Below, piece after piece: positions 8,680 to 16,874 of a DNA stretch of 32,125 nucleotides. The position numbers and the translations under genes were made by a program. The notes under the pieces are model-generated. The model saw only the letters and a program-made list of their open reading frames with translations, searched no databases and was not told the origin of the DNA. Source of the stretch: Bryobacterales bacterium (lineage in GTDB: Bacteria > Acidobacteriota > Terriglobia > Bryobacterales > Bryobacteraceae); assembly GCA_009697505.1 (NCBI GenBank), contig SHUD01000027.1, positions 1 through 32,125 on the forward strand, given 5' to 3'. Each line of letters opens with the position of its first letter. Positions within the stretch are counted from its first letter, which is position 1.

Positions 8680-9255
8680 TTACTTTGTGGCGACGGCCTT
8701 GGGCGCCGGCGCGGCGCTGCTGGTGTTGGGAGCGGCCCCGCCACCTTTCAACAGCTTTTCGAGGAACGTGCGGATGTAAGCCTCGTCCTGGAGTTCCGGC
8801 GTACCCTCGGCGGCGCTCTGGGCGACGATAGTGCCGTCCTTATCGATGATGACAACTTGCGGCACCACCCAGCGGTCCATTACGGATAAGCCGAGGTAAC
8901 CCACCACCTGGTCGCGCGTGTTGAAGCCCACCGGGAATCCGATGTTAAATTCCTTGACGAACTGCGAGGCCATGGCGCCGTTGGCGTTATTAAACACCGT
9001 GCCTTGCATCACCACGCCGCGGTTCGCAAATTCCTTCTGCAGCTTGGTGAGGAACTGCGCCTCGCGCTGGCAGTGCGGGCAGGTGGTGAACATGAGCGGC
9101 ATCACCAGGATCTTGCCCTTAAAGCTGGAAATCGGGATGGGTTTTCCCGACGGGTCGGTGATGACGAATTCCGGAGACTTGCGCGGCACCGGGGGACCGG
9201 CGATGGCCGTAACGGTGAGCGCTAACAGAGCAGCAGCAGAAGCCAGGAGTCGCAT
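8680..9255 (-). CDS. Exported TlpA/Sco-like thioredoxin-fold protein
   Basis: About 191 residues: a signal peptide (hydrophobic stretch ending AIA), an AhpC/TSA-type start (SPEFVITDPSGKPIPISSFKGK), and a CPHC redox motif at C59/C62 after VMPLMFTT. The later segment with VVPQVVIIDKDG contains the usual cis-proline neighbourhood of thioredoxin folds. It probably acts outside the cytoplasm in disulfide reduction or cytochrome/copper-centre maturation; the CPHC form does not decide between TlpA and Sco, and no clear Sco copper His is obvious. The Ala/Pro-rich tail after residue 170 is probably disordered. I prefer ATG 9255; the open frame allows TTG 9261. The next gene on the same strand (HExxH protein) ends 27 bases upstream, so the two may be co-transcribed. 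Confidence 0.82.
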   Translation of the reverse strand: MRLLASAAALLALTVTAIAGPPVPRKSPEFVITDPSGKPIPISSFKGKILVMPLMFTTCPHCQREAQFLTKLQKEFANRGVVMQGTVFNNANGAMASQFVKEFNIGFPVGFNTRDQVVGYLGLSVMDRWVVPQVVIIDKDGTIVAQSAAEGTPELQDEAYIRTFLEKLLKGGGAAPNTSSAAPAPKAVATK

Positions 9256-9282
9256 GTCCAATAGTTTACCGCAGCGGAATCC

Positions 9283-10503
9283 CTATGGTAAGCCCTCGAA
9301 AGATTGGACCGAAGTGCCGGTCAGGCGGAGTGTAAAACGGCCGGAATCTCCCGTGCCGCTCACTTCTTCCGGTGTGGTTGCGGTTACTTCCATTTTTTTC
9401 CACTTCCCCTTGAGAACCCGCTGGTAGAGTTCGAAGTAGCGGCGGGCAGCGGCGGGGGAGTCCCACTCGGAAACGTAAGACAGAATCGGGCGCTGGTCCT
9501 TCTTGTGTTCGTAAAGGCGGAACCAGCCGCCGCGCCAGTGTTCGGCGGCATCTTTGCCTTGCAACTCTCCCACATATTGGCGTAGGAGAATCGCGTGGTC
9601 GAATTCGCCGATGCTGCCCTCGATGATCCCGCGGTACTGGCTGGCCTGTTTAGCGGCGAGTTTTTCCAGCCCGGGCGGGTCCAGCGCCGGCGGCTTCTTG
9701 CCGCCGAAGTATTGCTCGGGATGCAGAATCTGTTGCGTGCTGAAGGGACCGCGCGCGAAAACGGCATTGAACGCTTCCCGGCCCAATTTGCGGTACACGG
9801 CGTCCTGGAAACGCGCGCCTGCATTGTAGGGAAACAACAGCGATTCGCGCATGTACAGCGGCGTCTTTTCCAGTACCGGGAAATCCGCCGGATCGTCGCG
9901 CTCCCGGGTCAGGCGGTCGATCATGCCTTCCGGCACCTCGGCCTTGCCGCCGGATTGCTTCACCTCGTAAGCCCAGGTGAGCCACGTGGCCTGGCCTTCC
10001 ATCACCGCCTCGCGCGCCGTGATCTCATCGGAATCCGGCGAGCCGCGGTTGAGGTACTTGCCCAACTCGTGCTGCTGGTCGGCAAGCGCGTGGGCCAGTT
10101 CATGCACTAGTGCCATCTTTTGCTCTTCGCCCGGTGGAGTGGAATCGAGCAGATAGAGCCGTTTCTTGCGGTAATCGTAGAACGCGGCGGCCTGCTCGCT
10201 CAGCAGATCCGAAGTTTCCCGCGCCAGGTTGAAGTCCTGCGGCACCAGGCCGAACATTTTGAGCGCCAGTTCTTCGGCGTGGACGGCTTTATCGTGGTCG
10301 CTGTCTTTGATGTGAGTCGCGAGGTAGCGTTGGAATTTCTCCTTGGTCAGGACCTCTGACGGCACTTTCCTCTTGACCTGCCAGCCGGTGATTTCGCCCA
10401 GCGTGGCGACCATCTGGTCCATCTGCGCAAAGACTGCGGGCGGCGGCGCCGCCAAAGCGCCGGTCGCGGCCAGGAAAATGGCAAGCAGAAGACGGGCGGA
10501 CAT
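9283..10503 (-). CDS. Exported HExxH zinc-metalloprotein of unassigned family
   Basis: About 406 residues. A signal peptide (ARLLLAIFLAATGALA) is followed by a helical N-terminal region, then LVHELAHALADQQ with HExxH at H134-H138 and, 35 residues after the first His, EAVMEGQATW whose Glu (E169) is a good third zinc ligand: a gluzincin-like arrangement. The region after it contains an internal segment on tissue-free helices and a C-terminal part (YVSEWDSPAAARRYFELYQ, then a beta-rich tail with TGDSGRFTLRLTG) that I do not recognise. It may be a secreted peptidase; I cannot name a family. The start is ambiguous: ATG 10503 gives the compact signal peptide, ATG 10524 gives a longer n-region (MLRWWRL). 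Divergent from rpsT, with the rpsT promoter in the gap; the TlpA-like gene follows it. Confidence 0.75.
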   Translation of the reverse strand: MSARLLLAIFLAATGALAAPPPAVFAQMDQMVATLGEITGWQVKRKVPSEVLTKEKFQRYLATHIKDSDHDKAVHAEELALKMFGLVPQDFNLARETSDLLSEQAAAFYDYRKKRLYLLDSTPPGEEQKMALVHELAHALADQQHELGKYLNRGSPDSDEITAREAVMEGQATWLTWAYEVKQSGGKAEVPEGMIDRLTRERDDPADFPVLEKTPLYMRESLLFPYNAGARFQDAVYRKLGREAFNAVFARGPFSTQQILHPEQYFGGKKPPALDPPGLEKLAAKQASQYRGIIEGSIGEFDHAILLRQYVGELQGKDAAEHWRGGWFRLYEHKKDQRPILSYVSEWDSPAAARRYFELYQRVLKGKWKKMEVTATTPEEVSGTGDSGRFTLRLTGTSVQSFEGLP

Positions 10504-10548
10504 CAGACGCCACCAGCGTAGCATGCCCATTCCGGCCGTTCCCTGAAA

Positions 10549-10578
10549 TTGACCAGGCAACTCCTTCTAAGGTATTCT
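10549..10578 (+). promoter_or_regulatory. Sigma-70-type promoter of rpsT
   Basis: TTGACC (10549-10554) and TATTCT (10573-10578) are separated by 18 bases and lie 10 bases upstream of the rpsT ATG. Both hexamers match the sigma-70 consensus well. The short leader leaves room for little 5' regulation. It sits in the gap between the divergent metalloprotein gene and rpsT. Confidence 0.55.
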
Positions 10579-10588
10579 TAAAGTTCAC

Positions 10589-10855
10589 ATGGCAAATACT
10601 GTAACTGCGCTTAAGCGCGTTCGCATCACCGAACGGCGGACGGCCATCAACCGGACTCGCAAGACCCGGCTGCGTCATGGGATCCGCGCGATGCGCCGGC
10701 TGCTCGAAAGCAAGGACGCCAAAGGCGCGACTGCTTTGGTTCCCAAGACCTATTCGTTGATTGACCGCGCCGCCAAGTGGGGCATCATCAAGAAGAATAC
10801 GGCGGCCCGTTACAAGAGCCGGCTCACGCTGCGGCTGCGCAAGCTCGCCGCTTAA
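10589..10855 (+). CDS. rpsT: 30S ribosomal protein S20
   Basis: An 88-residue, very basic, all-helical protein beginning [17 protein letters not shown] and containing the S20 pattern of three long helices ([21 protein letters not shown], then [28 protein letters not shown] in outline). S20 binds 16S rRNA at the foot of the 30S subunit. Length and initiation MAN are typical. A promoter-like pair lies directly upstream. It ends four bases before the convergent holA stop; the rpsT/holA neighbourhood is seen in many bacteria. No terminator fits in the four-base gap, so transcripts of the two genes probably overlap at their 3' ends. Confidence 0.95.
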   Translation: MANTVTALKRVRITERRTAINRTRKTRLRHGIRAMRRLLESKDAKGATALVPKTYSLIDRAAKWGIIKKNTAARYKSRLTLRLRKLAA

Positions 10856-10859
10856 GTCT

Positions 10860-11921
10860 TCACGCGGTCAGCGCCAGAATCATCTCCTCCATTACGATGC
10901 GGTCGTCGGGACGCGAGTCTCTCAGCGCACGATCGGCTTCGAACAGCTTCACCACCGCCCGTTCCAGCTTCTGTTTGGAGAACGCGCCGACCGTCTGTTC
11001 GATCTGACGGGAGCGTTCCGGCCACATGCGGGCACCGAGCTTGTTGAAGTGCGCCTGAATTTGGGATGCACTCCGTAATCCGGCTTCCCGTGCGACCAGC
11101 GCCATGCGGAACTGCGTGGCCAGGAAGGTCAAAGCCAGCGGCATGTATTCGCCTTCGCGGGCCAGAGTATCCAGGACTTCCAGAGCTCGTGTGCGGTCTC
11201 CCCGGCCCAGAGCCGCCACCAAAACGAAGATCGTGGTTGCCTGGGCATCCGGCACCAGTGCGGCGATGTCTTCGGCGGTGACCTTGCGCTTGCCTGCCGT
11301 CAGGAGCGACAGCTTTTCGATTTCTACTTCGATGCGCGCGGCGTCGCCTCCGGTGGCATCGAGCAAGAGGGCCAGTTCGGCCAATCCGATTTGCAGTCCG
11401 GCCTTCTTGGCCACCGACTGCGCCAGGGAGCGCGCGGATTCCGGAGAGAAGGGGCGGAACTCGACTTGTGCGGGAATCGCGGCGTAATACTTCTGCACCC
11501 GCTCGATCTTGGCCTTGTCGTCGCCATCGAAGCCGTAACGGCTGCATTCGAGCACCACCACCGTACCGGGCGTAGGCTCGCGCAGGTAGGCGGCGAGTTC
11601 GCGGGCATCGCCGGGCGTCTCGCCTTCGTCGGCCGCGGCCGCGCGTCCCCGGGGCAACGCTGCTTCCGCGCTGGCCAACCAGATCACGCGTTGCGTCGCG
11701 AACAACGACAGCGAGCGGGCGTCGTCAAGGGCCGCTGCCAGCGGAATCTCATCCAAATCCAGGCGGCTGAATCCGCTTTCGCGATCCGCATCCGTGCCCA
11801 ACACCGCGTCCAATAACGCCCGGCGGCAGCGTTCCCGCCGATACGGTTCAGGCCCGAGAAACAGGTACAGTGGAGCCGGACCATTCTTTTGCAGGCTGGC
11901 GGAAAATTGATCCGGCGTCAT
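10860..11921 (-). CDS. holA: DNA polymerase III delta subunit
   Basis: A 353-residue clamp-loader delta subunit. Features: N-terminal PLYLFLGPEPYRRERCRRALLDAV (cut here to its outline), the ERVQKYYAAIPAQVEFRPFSP segment between the first and second domains, IGLAELALLLDATGGDAARIEVEIEKLSL, the helical middle, and a C-terminal region ending with IVMEEMILAL. Delta opens the beta sliding clamp; like others of this family it lacks an intact Walker A motif, having only a degenerate loop. It is the last gene of the psd/pssA/usg-like/lptE group, beginning 6 bases after the lptE stop. The pairing lptE-holA is the same as in E. coli (rlpB-holA). Confidence 0.93.
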   Translation of the reverse strand: MTPDQFSASLQKNGPAPLYLFLGPEPYRRERCRRALLDAVLGTDADRESGFSRLDLDEIPLAAALDDARSLSLFATQRVIWLASAEAALPRGRAAAADEGETPGDARELAAYLREPTPGTVVVLECSRYGFDGDDKAKIERVQKYYAAIPAQVEFRPFSPESARSLAQSVAKKAGLQIGLAELALLLDATGGDAARIEVEIEKLSLLTAGKRKVTAEDIAALVPDAQATTIFVLVAALGRGDRTRALEVLDTLAREGEYMPLALTFLATQFRMALVAREAGLRSASQIQAHFNKLGARMWPERSRQIEQTVGAFSKQKLERAVVKLFEADRALRDSRPDDRIVMEEMILALTA

Positions 11922-11927
11922 GGCAGT

Positions 11928-12437
11928 TCAAAAACTTTCGAGGATCGACGATACGACTTGCCGCGCGGTTTGTTGGCTGGCGCGAACCAGTGCCGAATCG
12001 CTTTCTTCAAAAAATGCAGCCGGGTCGATCGAAATCTGATAGCGCTCGCGCACTTCGAAGTTAGGCCGGCTGTAAAGCACCTTTCCCGTGGCTCGTTCGC
12101 GCAGGCTAAGGCGCATGACCACTCGCAATTCCACGGCGCTGGCGCGGCCGGTGGCCGGGTCAAACACGGTCGGGAAGGAGTTGTAGCCCAGCACCGCGCC
12201 GTCCAGCACCGCGTCCGCTGTTTCGGGATCGGTAACCACCCGATAGCGCGTGCGGGCGATGAACTCGCGGGCGATGGCTTGCGGGAGCTGATCGGTCAGC
12301 TTATAGCGCGTGGTGACGTTGGCAAAGGCCGGAACAGCAATGGTGTGGACTGTCTTGGGAACCAGATCGGCGCGGCCGCCCGTGTGGTAGCCACAAGATG
12401 CCGCGCAAGCGGCTATGAAGAAGGCCGCGAGTCTCAC
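11928..12437 (-). CDS. lptE: LPS-assembly lipoprotein LptE
   Basis: A 169-residue lipoprotein with a short signal and lipobox AASC (C15), then CGYHTGG, the typical LptE start of the mature protein, followed by VHTIAVPAFANVT and a mixed alpha/beta domain with the family's repeated Thr/Arg-rich strands. LptE plugs the LptD barrel and helps deliver LPS to the outer leaflet, which implies a Gram-negative envelope. I chose GTG 12437 because it overlaps the TGA of the upstream gene (GTGA) and starts exactly before the hydrophobic segment; the open frame to 12506 would add an Arg-rich leader that is the antisense-looking overlap with the previous gene. holA follows 6 bases after the stop. Confidence 0.88.
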   Translation of the reverse strand: MRLAAFFIAACAASCGYHTGGRADLVPKTVHTIAVPAFANVTTRYKLTDQLPQAIAREFIARTRYRVVTDPETADAVLDGAVLGYNSFPTVFDPATGRASAVELRVVMRLSLRERATGKVLYSRPNFEVRERYQISIDPAAFFEESDSALVRASQQTARQVVSSILESF

Positions 12438-13471
12438 CGTAGAAATCCCCGGGCCACGCTCAGGGCGTTTTCGGCGGAAAGCTTCAGGTTGTCGGCCACC
12501 ATCCAAACCCAGTAGGCGCGAGGATGATTCGAGTCGGGAGCAATGGCCCCGATGCTCAATCCACTTTGTCCGGCAATATTCGCGTTACTGGGCGGATCGC
12601 CCGACCGGACGTCGACGCCCGCGGTTTCGAGCGCGCTCGTGATTTCATTGAGTCCCGGAGCTTCCTCAAACTCGACCCACGCCGAAAAACTGTGGCCATG
12701 GAACACGGGCGCCTGAATCAGCCGCAGGGAAGGCATGGGGATGCCGGGGTAGGAGGCCAGCAATGACGCCAGATGCTTTTCGATCCGCTGTTCGACGCCT
12801 TCGAGCGGTTCCAGAGCTTCTTCTCCGTAGCGCGCCAGCATGGCGAAACTGAGCTGGGTGTCAAACACGTCGGTCTTCAGCTTTTGAAATGTGAGGACGC
12901 CGACGGTTTGCTGGCGCAGTTCGTCCAGACCCTTCTTGCCGCGCTCGCTGGCGGGCTCGAAAATGTGAATCACCACGCTGCGAATCGGCGCGGTTTTCGA
13001 CAGACTCACGAGCAGCATCGCCGAGGCGATGGCCGCCGGATGCGCGATGACGTGAATGACGCCCGGCTGCGGAAGGGAACGGGTGACCTCCGCCGAAGGG
13101 GCGCGCAACCGCGCGTGCGGCTGATCTTCCAGCGCCGCGGTCAGGTCGATCAGCACCGGCCCATCGGCGGGATTCAATTTCAACGCACGGCGGCTCGAGG
13201 CCGGCGATCCGGCCAAAAATGCAACCCGTGCCCCGGTCAGGCTCTGCGCGGTCAGCGGAGTCAGCGCGATCACTTCCTCCTCATCGCTGGCCAACATGGT
13301 TGCATTCTCCACGGACGCGGAAATCATTTCGATGGCCGGCGCGGGCTTGGACTGGCCCAATACTTCGCGCAGTTCGCGTCCCAGCAAGGAGTCTCCGCCC
13401 ACCAGCGCGACTCGCGTACGTGTGGTTTGCTCAGCCAGCCGGGCGCCCCTTGAATTTCCGGCGCGCAACAC
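12434..13471 (-). CDS. Usg-like aspartate-semialdehyde dehydrogenase homologue lacking the catalytic residues
   Basis: Up to 345 residues with the fold of aspartate-semialdehyde dehydrogenase: a Rossmann start (VALVGGDSLLGREL), the VAFLAGSPASSRRAL segment, the dimerisation domain, and PVFHGHSFSAWVEFEE. The catalytic positions are altered. The NPNC motif reads HPAA, so Cys becomes A147; the Gln motif reads FEPASERG, giving E172; the Arg seven residues before the conserved His is Q253. Only H260 (GHS) remains. E. coli Usg is a known homologue of this kind, so I call it Usg-like and not asd. Its role is unknown. The GTG 13471 start overlaps the pssA end by 41 bases; a start nearer 13438 would need CTG. 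Its stop overlaps the lptE start. A working asd gene must lie elsewhere. Confidence 0.8.
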   Translation of the reverse strand: MLRAGNSRGARLAEQTTRTRVALVGGDSLLGRELREVLGQSKPAPAIEMISASVENATMLASDEEEVIALTPLTAQSLTGARVAFLAGSPASSRRALKLNPADGPVLIDLTAALEDQPHARLRAPSAEVTRSLPQPGVIHVIAHPAAIASAMLLVSLSKTAPIRSVVIHIFEPASERGKKGLDELRQQTVGVLTFQKLKTDVFDTQLSFAMLARYGEEALEPLEGVEQRIEKHLASLLASYPGIPMPSLRLIQAPVFHGHSFSAWVEFEEAPGLNEITSALETAGVDVRSGDPPSNANIAGQSGLSIGAIAPDSNHPRAYWVWMVADNLKLSAENALSVARGFLR

Positions 13472-14306
13472 CGCCGATGCGAATCACGATGCCGCTCGCC
13501 ACATAGGTAATGGCCAGGGCCAGCAGAACGGGCTTGGAAAATACCCAGATCAGGTAAATAAAGCTGCCGATCAAAATGATGCTGAGCGGAGAGCGCGGCT
13601 GGGTGAGGCTCAGATCCTTGAAGCTGGGATAGCGCCACGTGCAGACCATGAGGAACGCCAGCAAGGCCAACAAAGCCAGCCAACACACGGAATAGATCCA
13701 CGAGTGAAGGGGCTCGCTCCCGGTGGCGTAAACAATCGCCGCGATCGCGCCCGCTGCCGAGGGGATCGGCATGCCGACAAAATACTTCCGGTCCGGCCGG
13801 CCGGGGTTCTTCGGAACAGGATTCTTGGTGATGTTGAAACGCGCCAGCCGGGCCGCTCCGCATAAGAGATAGAGGAACGCCAGAAAGTATCCGGAGCGAT
13901 GCAGGTATTCGAGTATGGTGGCGCCGGTGGAAGGATCTAAAAACTGCACGCCCCAGGTGAACGCCAGCACCGCCGGCGCGATACCGAAGGTGACGGAATC
14001 GGCCAAAGAGTCCATCTCGCGGCCGAATTCGCTCACCGTGTTGGTCATGCGCGCGATGCGTCCGTCGAGCCCGTCGAGGAACACCGCCCAGCCAATCGCA
14101 ACCGCTGCATTGCGGAAGTGGCCCGGCGCGGAAGCGGCGTCGGTGACCATCGCCATGGATCCCAGAAAGGCTTCGATCAAGGCGTAGAAGCCCAGGAAAA
14201 CGTTGCCCGCGGTAAACAGGGTGGGCAATGCATACGCCGCGCGCCGCGGACGGCGATCCGGCGATCGCGGATCAATCAACCGGTCGCGCCAGGTCATGCT
14301 GCTCAT
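13431..14306 (-). CDS. pssA: CDP-diacylglycerol-serine O-phosphatidyltransferase
   Basis: A 291-residue integral membrane CDP-alcohol phosphatidyltransferase. The family motif is complete: D81-G..A-R, then eight residues, G95, D99 and D103 (DGRIARMTNTVSEFG then REMDSLAD). It makes phosphatidylserine from CDP-diacylglycerol and serine. Several hydrophobic segments surround the motif (ALPTLFTAGNVFLGFYALIE before it; YFLAFLYLLCG, AAGAIAAIVYA, CWLALLALLAFLMV and SIILIGSFIYLIWVF after). The Arg/Pro-rich N-terminus (DPRSPDRRPRR) is cytoplasmic. The ATG at 14306 overlaps the psd stop in an ATGA, so the two enzymes of phosphatidylethanolamine synthesis are translated together; the open frame to 14381 is rejected for that reason. 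The serine specificity rests on the neighbour psd. Confidence 0.93.
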   Translation of the reverse strand: MSSMTWRDRLIDPRSPDRRPRRAAYALPTLFTAGNVFLGFYALIEAFLGSMAMVTDAASAPGHFRNAAVAIGWAVFLDGLDGRIARMTNTVSEFGREMDSLADSVTFGIAPAVLAFTWGVQFLDPSTGATILEYLHRSGYFLAFLYLLCGAARLARFNITKNPVPKNPGRPDRKYFVGMPIPSAAGAIAAIVYATGSEPLHSWIYSVCWLALLALLAFLMVCTWRYPSFKDLSLTQPRSPLSIILIGSFIYLIWVFSKPVLLALAITYVASGIVIRIGGVARRKFKGRPAG

Positions 14307-14944
14307 GCGGCTTCCTTGAAGCGGGCCAGAATCGTCGAACCGCCCGTAACGCGTTCGCCGGCGTGCACGGCGATTTCCCATTCCGGGCCGAGCAGCAGGT
14401 CAACGCGCGAGCCGAACTTCATGAGGCCGATCCGCTGGCCGGCCTCGAGAACGTTGCCGGCCTGGACATTGCAGACAATCCGGCGCGCGATGAGTCCGGC
14501 GATCTGCTTCATCACCACGCGCGTCGGGCGACCCTGGATGGAGCCGTCAATCGTGATGACGTTCTGTTCGTTCGCCGCGCTGGCCGCGGGCTTGCTGGCG
14601 ACCAGGAACTCGCCCTTCTTGTACGTCACGCATGCGACTTTTCCGCCGATGGGCGTGCGGTTGACGTGCACGTCGAATACGTTGAGAAAGATGCTGACCT
14701 GGTGTCCGCCGGCATCGTCTTGCTTGACCACGACCACCTTGCCGTCGGCGGGCGACACCGCGTAGGGGCCAGCGGGGATTTCCCGTTCCGGGTCCCGGAA
14801 GAAATTCAGGCAAAAGGCGGCAAGAAGATAGAAGGGAATAGCGAATGGCCAACTGAGCAGCCAGGTAACGGCCGCGCCCGCGCAGATGAAACCCAGCGCG
14901 TAGTAGATGCCATAGGAAACCATTTCCAGTTCCCATTGTCGCAT
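14303..14944 (-). CDS. psd: Phosphatidylserine decarboxylase, short form
   Basis: A 213-residue proenzyme that converts phosphatidylserine to phosphatidylethanolamine with a self-made pyruvoyl group. It begins with two membrane segments (IYYALGFICAGAAVTWLL, PFAIPFYLLAAFCLNFF), then FFRDPERE, AVSPADGKV, and FLNVFDVHVNRTPIGG, all family motifs. Cleavage should fall between G178 and S179 of KFGSR, giving a short alpha chain with the pyruvoyl at S179. The length is that of the short, archaeal-like class, not the about 320-residue E. coli type. ATG 14944 is used. It is first in the psd-pssA-usg-like-lptE-holA group and is divergent from the PQQ dehydrogenase across 55 bases. Confidence 0.95.
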   Translation of the reverse strand: MRQWELEMVSYGIYYALGFICAGAAVTWLLSWPFAIPFYLLAAFCLNFFRDPEREIPAGPYAVSPADGKVVVVKQDDAGGHQVSIFLNVFDVHVNRTPIGGKVACVTYKKGEFLVASKPAASAANEQNVITIDGSIQGRPTRVVMKQIAGLIARRIVCNVQAGNVLEAGQRIGLMKFGSRVDLLLGPEWEIAVHAGERVTGGSTILARFKEAA

Positions 14945-14975
14945 TGCGGCTCTCTAGGAACCAACGCGGGCGGTG

Positions 14976-14981
14976 TATACT
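14976..14981 (+). promoter_or_regulatory. Candidate -10 element of the PQQ dehydrogenase gene
   Basis: TATACT lies 18 bases before the ATG at 15000, in the psd/PQQ-dehydrogenase intergenic gap, and is directly preceded by TG. No convincing -35 hexamer is seen 16-18 bases upstream. The same octamer, tgtatact, occurs upstream of rimP. If used, transcription would start about 10 bases before the ATG. Confidence 0.3.
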
Positions 14982-14999
14982 TGCTACTCTGTGCACTTT

Positions 15000-16850
15000 A
15001 TGACGCGAATTCTTGCCACGGTTTCATTCCTTAGTTTTCTGGCGGTTCCGGCTCTGAGCCAATCCGATTGGCCGTCCTACGGGTATGACCAGGGAACGCG
15101 GCGTTACTCTCCGTTGAAGCAGATCAACACGACGAACGTCTCTAAGCTGAAGCCGGCGTGGCAGTACGGAATCAGCTCCGGGGTGAACAGTTTCGACTCC
15201 GCTAACCGCGCGCTGTCGGGAACGGAAGCGGTGCCGATCATGGTCGGCGGCATCCTGTATACGCCCACGCGCCAGCACACCGTGGTGGCGCTCGAACCCG
15301 AGACCGGCAAGGAAATCTGGAAATACGACTTTGGCCAGGAAGGCGCGCCCCTGCGCGGCGTCACCTTTTGGGCGGGCGACAAAGACAGCCCGGCCATGAT
15401 TCTGGCGGGATCGAGCAACGGACGTCTGGTGGGTCTCAACGCCAAGACCGGCAAGCCCGTCCCCGGATTCGGCAATGAAGGCACCGTCAATCTTCGCGTG
15501 GGAGTCACCGACAAGTTCCCCAACGCGATCTACCATATGGGTTCTCCGGGGGCGATTTACCGCAACCTGATCGTCACCGGCGCGCAGGGGCAGGAAGATA
15601 ATCCCGACGGCGCGGCCATGGATGTGCGCGCCTGGGACCTGCACAACGGCAAACTGGCCTGGACCTTCCACACCATTCCGCATCCCGGCGAAGCGGGTTA
15701 CGAAACGTGGCCCAAGGATTACTGGATTCGCGCCGGGTCGCCCGCGAACTGGGGCGCGATCACCGTGGATACACAGCGCGGGCTGCTATTTCTCCCCATC
15801 GGGCAGCCGGCGCCGCAATACTATGGCGGCGCGCGTCACGGGCAAAACCTGTTTTCGTCGTCGATCGTCTGTCTGGACGCCAACACAGGCAAGGTCCGCT
15901 GGTACTTCCAGCTCACGCATCACGACGTGTGGGATTACGACGCCGAAGCCGCGCCGTCGCTGATCGATGTCGTGCGCGATGGCAAGAAGATCCCCGCTGT
16001 GATCGCGGTTTCCAAACCTGGTTTGATGTTTTTCCTGGATCGCGAGACCGGAAAATCCATTTACGGAATGGAAGAGCGTCCCGTGCCGCAAAGTGACATT
16101 CCCGGTGAACAGACCTGGCCCACGCAGCCGTTTCCGCTGAAGCCGCCGCCCTTGACACGCCAGGGCATGCGGCCGGATGAAATCTTTAAGGGCGAGCCGG
16201 TGCACGAGAAGTTCTGCCGTGAGCTGGCGGAAAAAATCGGTGGCATCCACAGCTACGGCTCCTACACGCCATACAGCAGCAAAGAGTACCGGGTCATTTT
16301 CCCGAGTCAGCAGGGAGGCCCGAACTACGGTGGCGTTTCCGTGGATCAAAGCCTTGGGTATGTGTTCGTGAATTCCCGTGAGCTGGCCGGCATGGGGAAG
16401 CATGAGAAGACGCCTCCCGGCGACCAGGTCGCGTATCGTCGAGGCAGTCCGCTGGGTCCCGGAACCGTGAATGCGCGCTTCTGGAATCCGGCGACCCAGT
16501 TGCCGTGCCAGCAGCCGCCGTGGGCGCTGCTCACTGCCGTTAATGCGAACACGGGTGATATCGCCTGGCAGGTGCCGCTGGGCACCAGCGAAGAGATGGA
16601 GGCCAAGGGCATCCACAACACCGGGGCCTTCGGGCAAGGCGGGCCGATTTCCACCGCCGGTGGATTGGTGTTCATCGCCGGGACCAATGACAAGCGCATT
16701 CACGCCTTCGATTCGAAAAACGGCAAACTGCTGTGGGAAGGAAAGCTCGACTCCGAAGGCCACACCAACCCCATGACCTACCTGGGACGCAACGGCAAGC
16801 AATATGTTGTAATCGTGAGTTCCGGTTTGAATGCCTTCGCTCTGGAGTAG
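15000..16850 (+). CDS. PQQ-dependent dehydrogenase, exported eight-bladed propeller type
   Basis: A 616-residue periplasmic quinoprotein, most similar in pattern to the propeller part of membrane glucose/quinate dehydrogenases. A Sec signal ends at ALSQSDW. The mature start (WPSYGYDQGTRRYSPLKQINTTNV) is typical of the family, and blade-closing segments recur: VVALEPETGKEIWKYDF, LVGLNAKTGKPV, VRAWDLHNGKLAWTFH, IVCLDANTGKVRWYFQ, LTAVNANTGDIAWQVP and IHAFDSKNGKLLWEGK. The FQLTHHDVWDYD stretch and PGLMFFLDRETGK are also conserved. There is no CxxCH, so no fused cytochrome c domain. It would oxidise an alcohol or sugar with electrons going to the respiratory chain; the substrate is unknown. No pqq synthesis gene is in the window. 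I chose ATG 15000 because it gives a clean signal peptide; GTG 14973 is an upstream alternative. Confidence 0.9.
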   Translation: MTRILATVSFLSFLAVPALSQSDWPSYGYDQGTRRYSPLKQINTTNVSKLKPAWQYGISSGVNSFDSANRALSGTEAVPIMVGGILYTPTRQHTVVALEPETGKEIWKYDFGQEGAPLRGVTFWAGDKDSPAMILAGSSNGRLVGLNAKTGKPVPGFGNEGTVNLRVGVTDKFPNAIYHMGSPGAIYRNLIVTGAQGQEDNPDGAAMDVRAWDLHNGKLAWTFHTIPHPGEAGYETWPKDYWIRAGSPANWGAITVDTQRGLLFLPIGQPAPQYYGGARHGQNLFSSSIVCLDANTGKVRWYFQLTHHDVWDYDAEAAPSLIDVVRDGKKIPAVIAVSKPGLMFFLDRETGKSIYGMEERPVPQSDIPGEQTWPTQPFPLKPPPLTRQGMRPDEIFKGEPVHEKFCRELAEKIGGIHSYGSYTPYSSKEYRVIFPSQQGGPNYGGVSVDQSLGYVFVNSRELAGMGKHEKTPPGDQVAYRRGSPLGPGTVNARFWNPATQLPCQQPPWALLTAVNANTGDIAWQVPLGTSEEMEAKGIHNTGAFGQGGPISTAGGLVFIAGTNDKRIHAFDSKNGKLLWEGKLDSEGHTNPMTYLGRNGKQYVVIVSSGLNAFALE

Positions 16851-16874
16851 AACGCGTAGAATTGTAGGAGCTTT

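Noticed and set aside
12434-13471. Annotation as functional aspartate-semialdehyde dehydrogenase (asd)
   Set aside because: The Cys, Gln and Arg of the active site are all replaced.
13431-14381. Longer pssA start at 14381
   Set aside because: It would overlap psd by 79 bases; ATG 14306 gives the ATGA overlap and a normal N-terminus.
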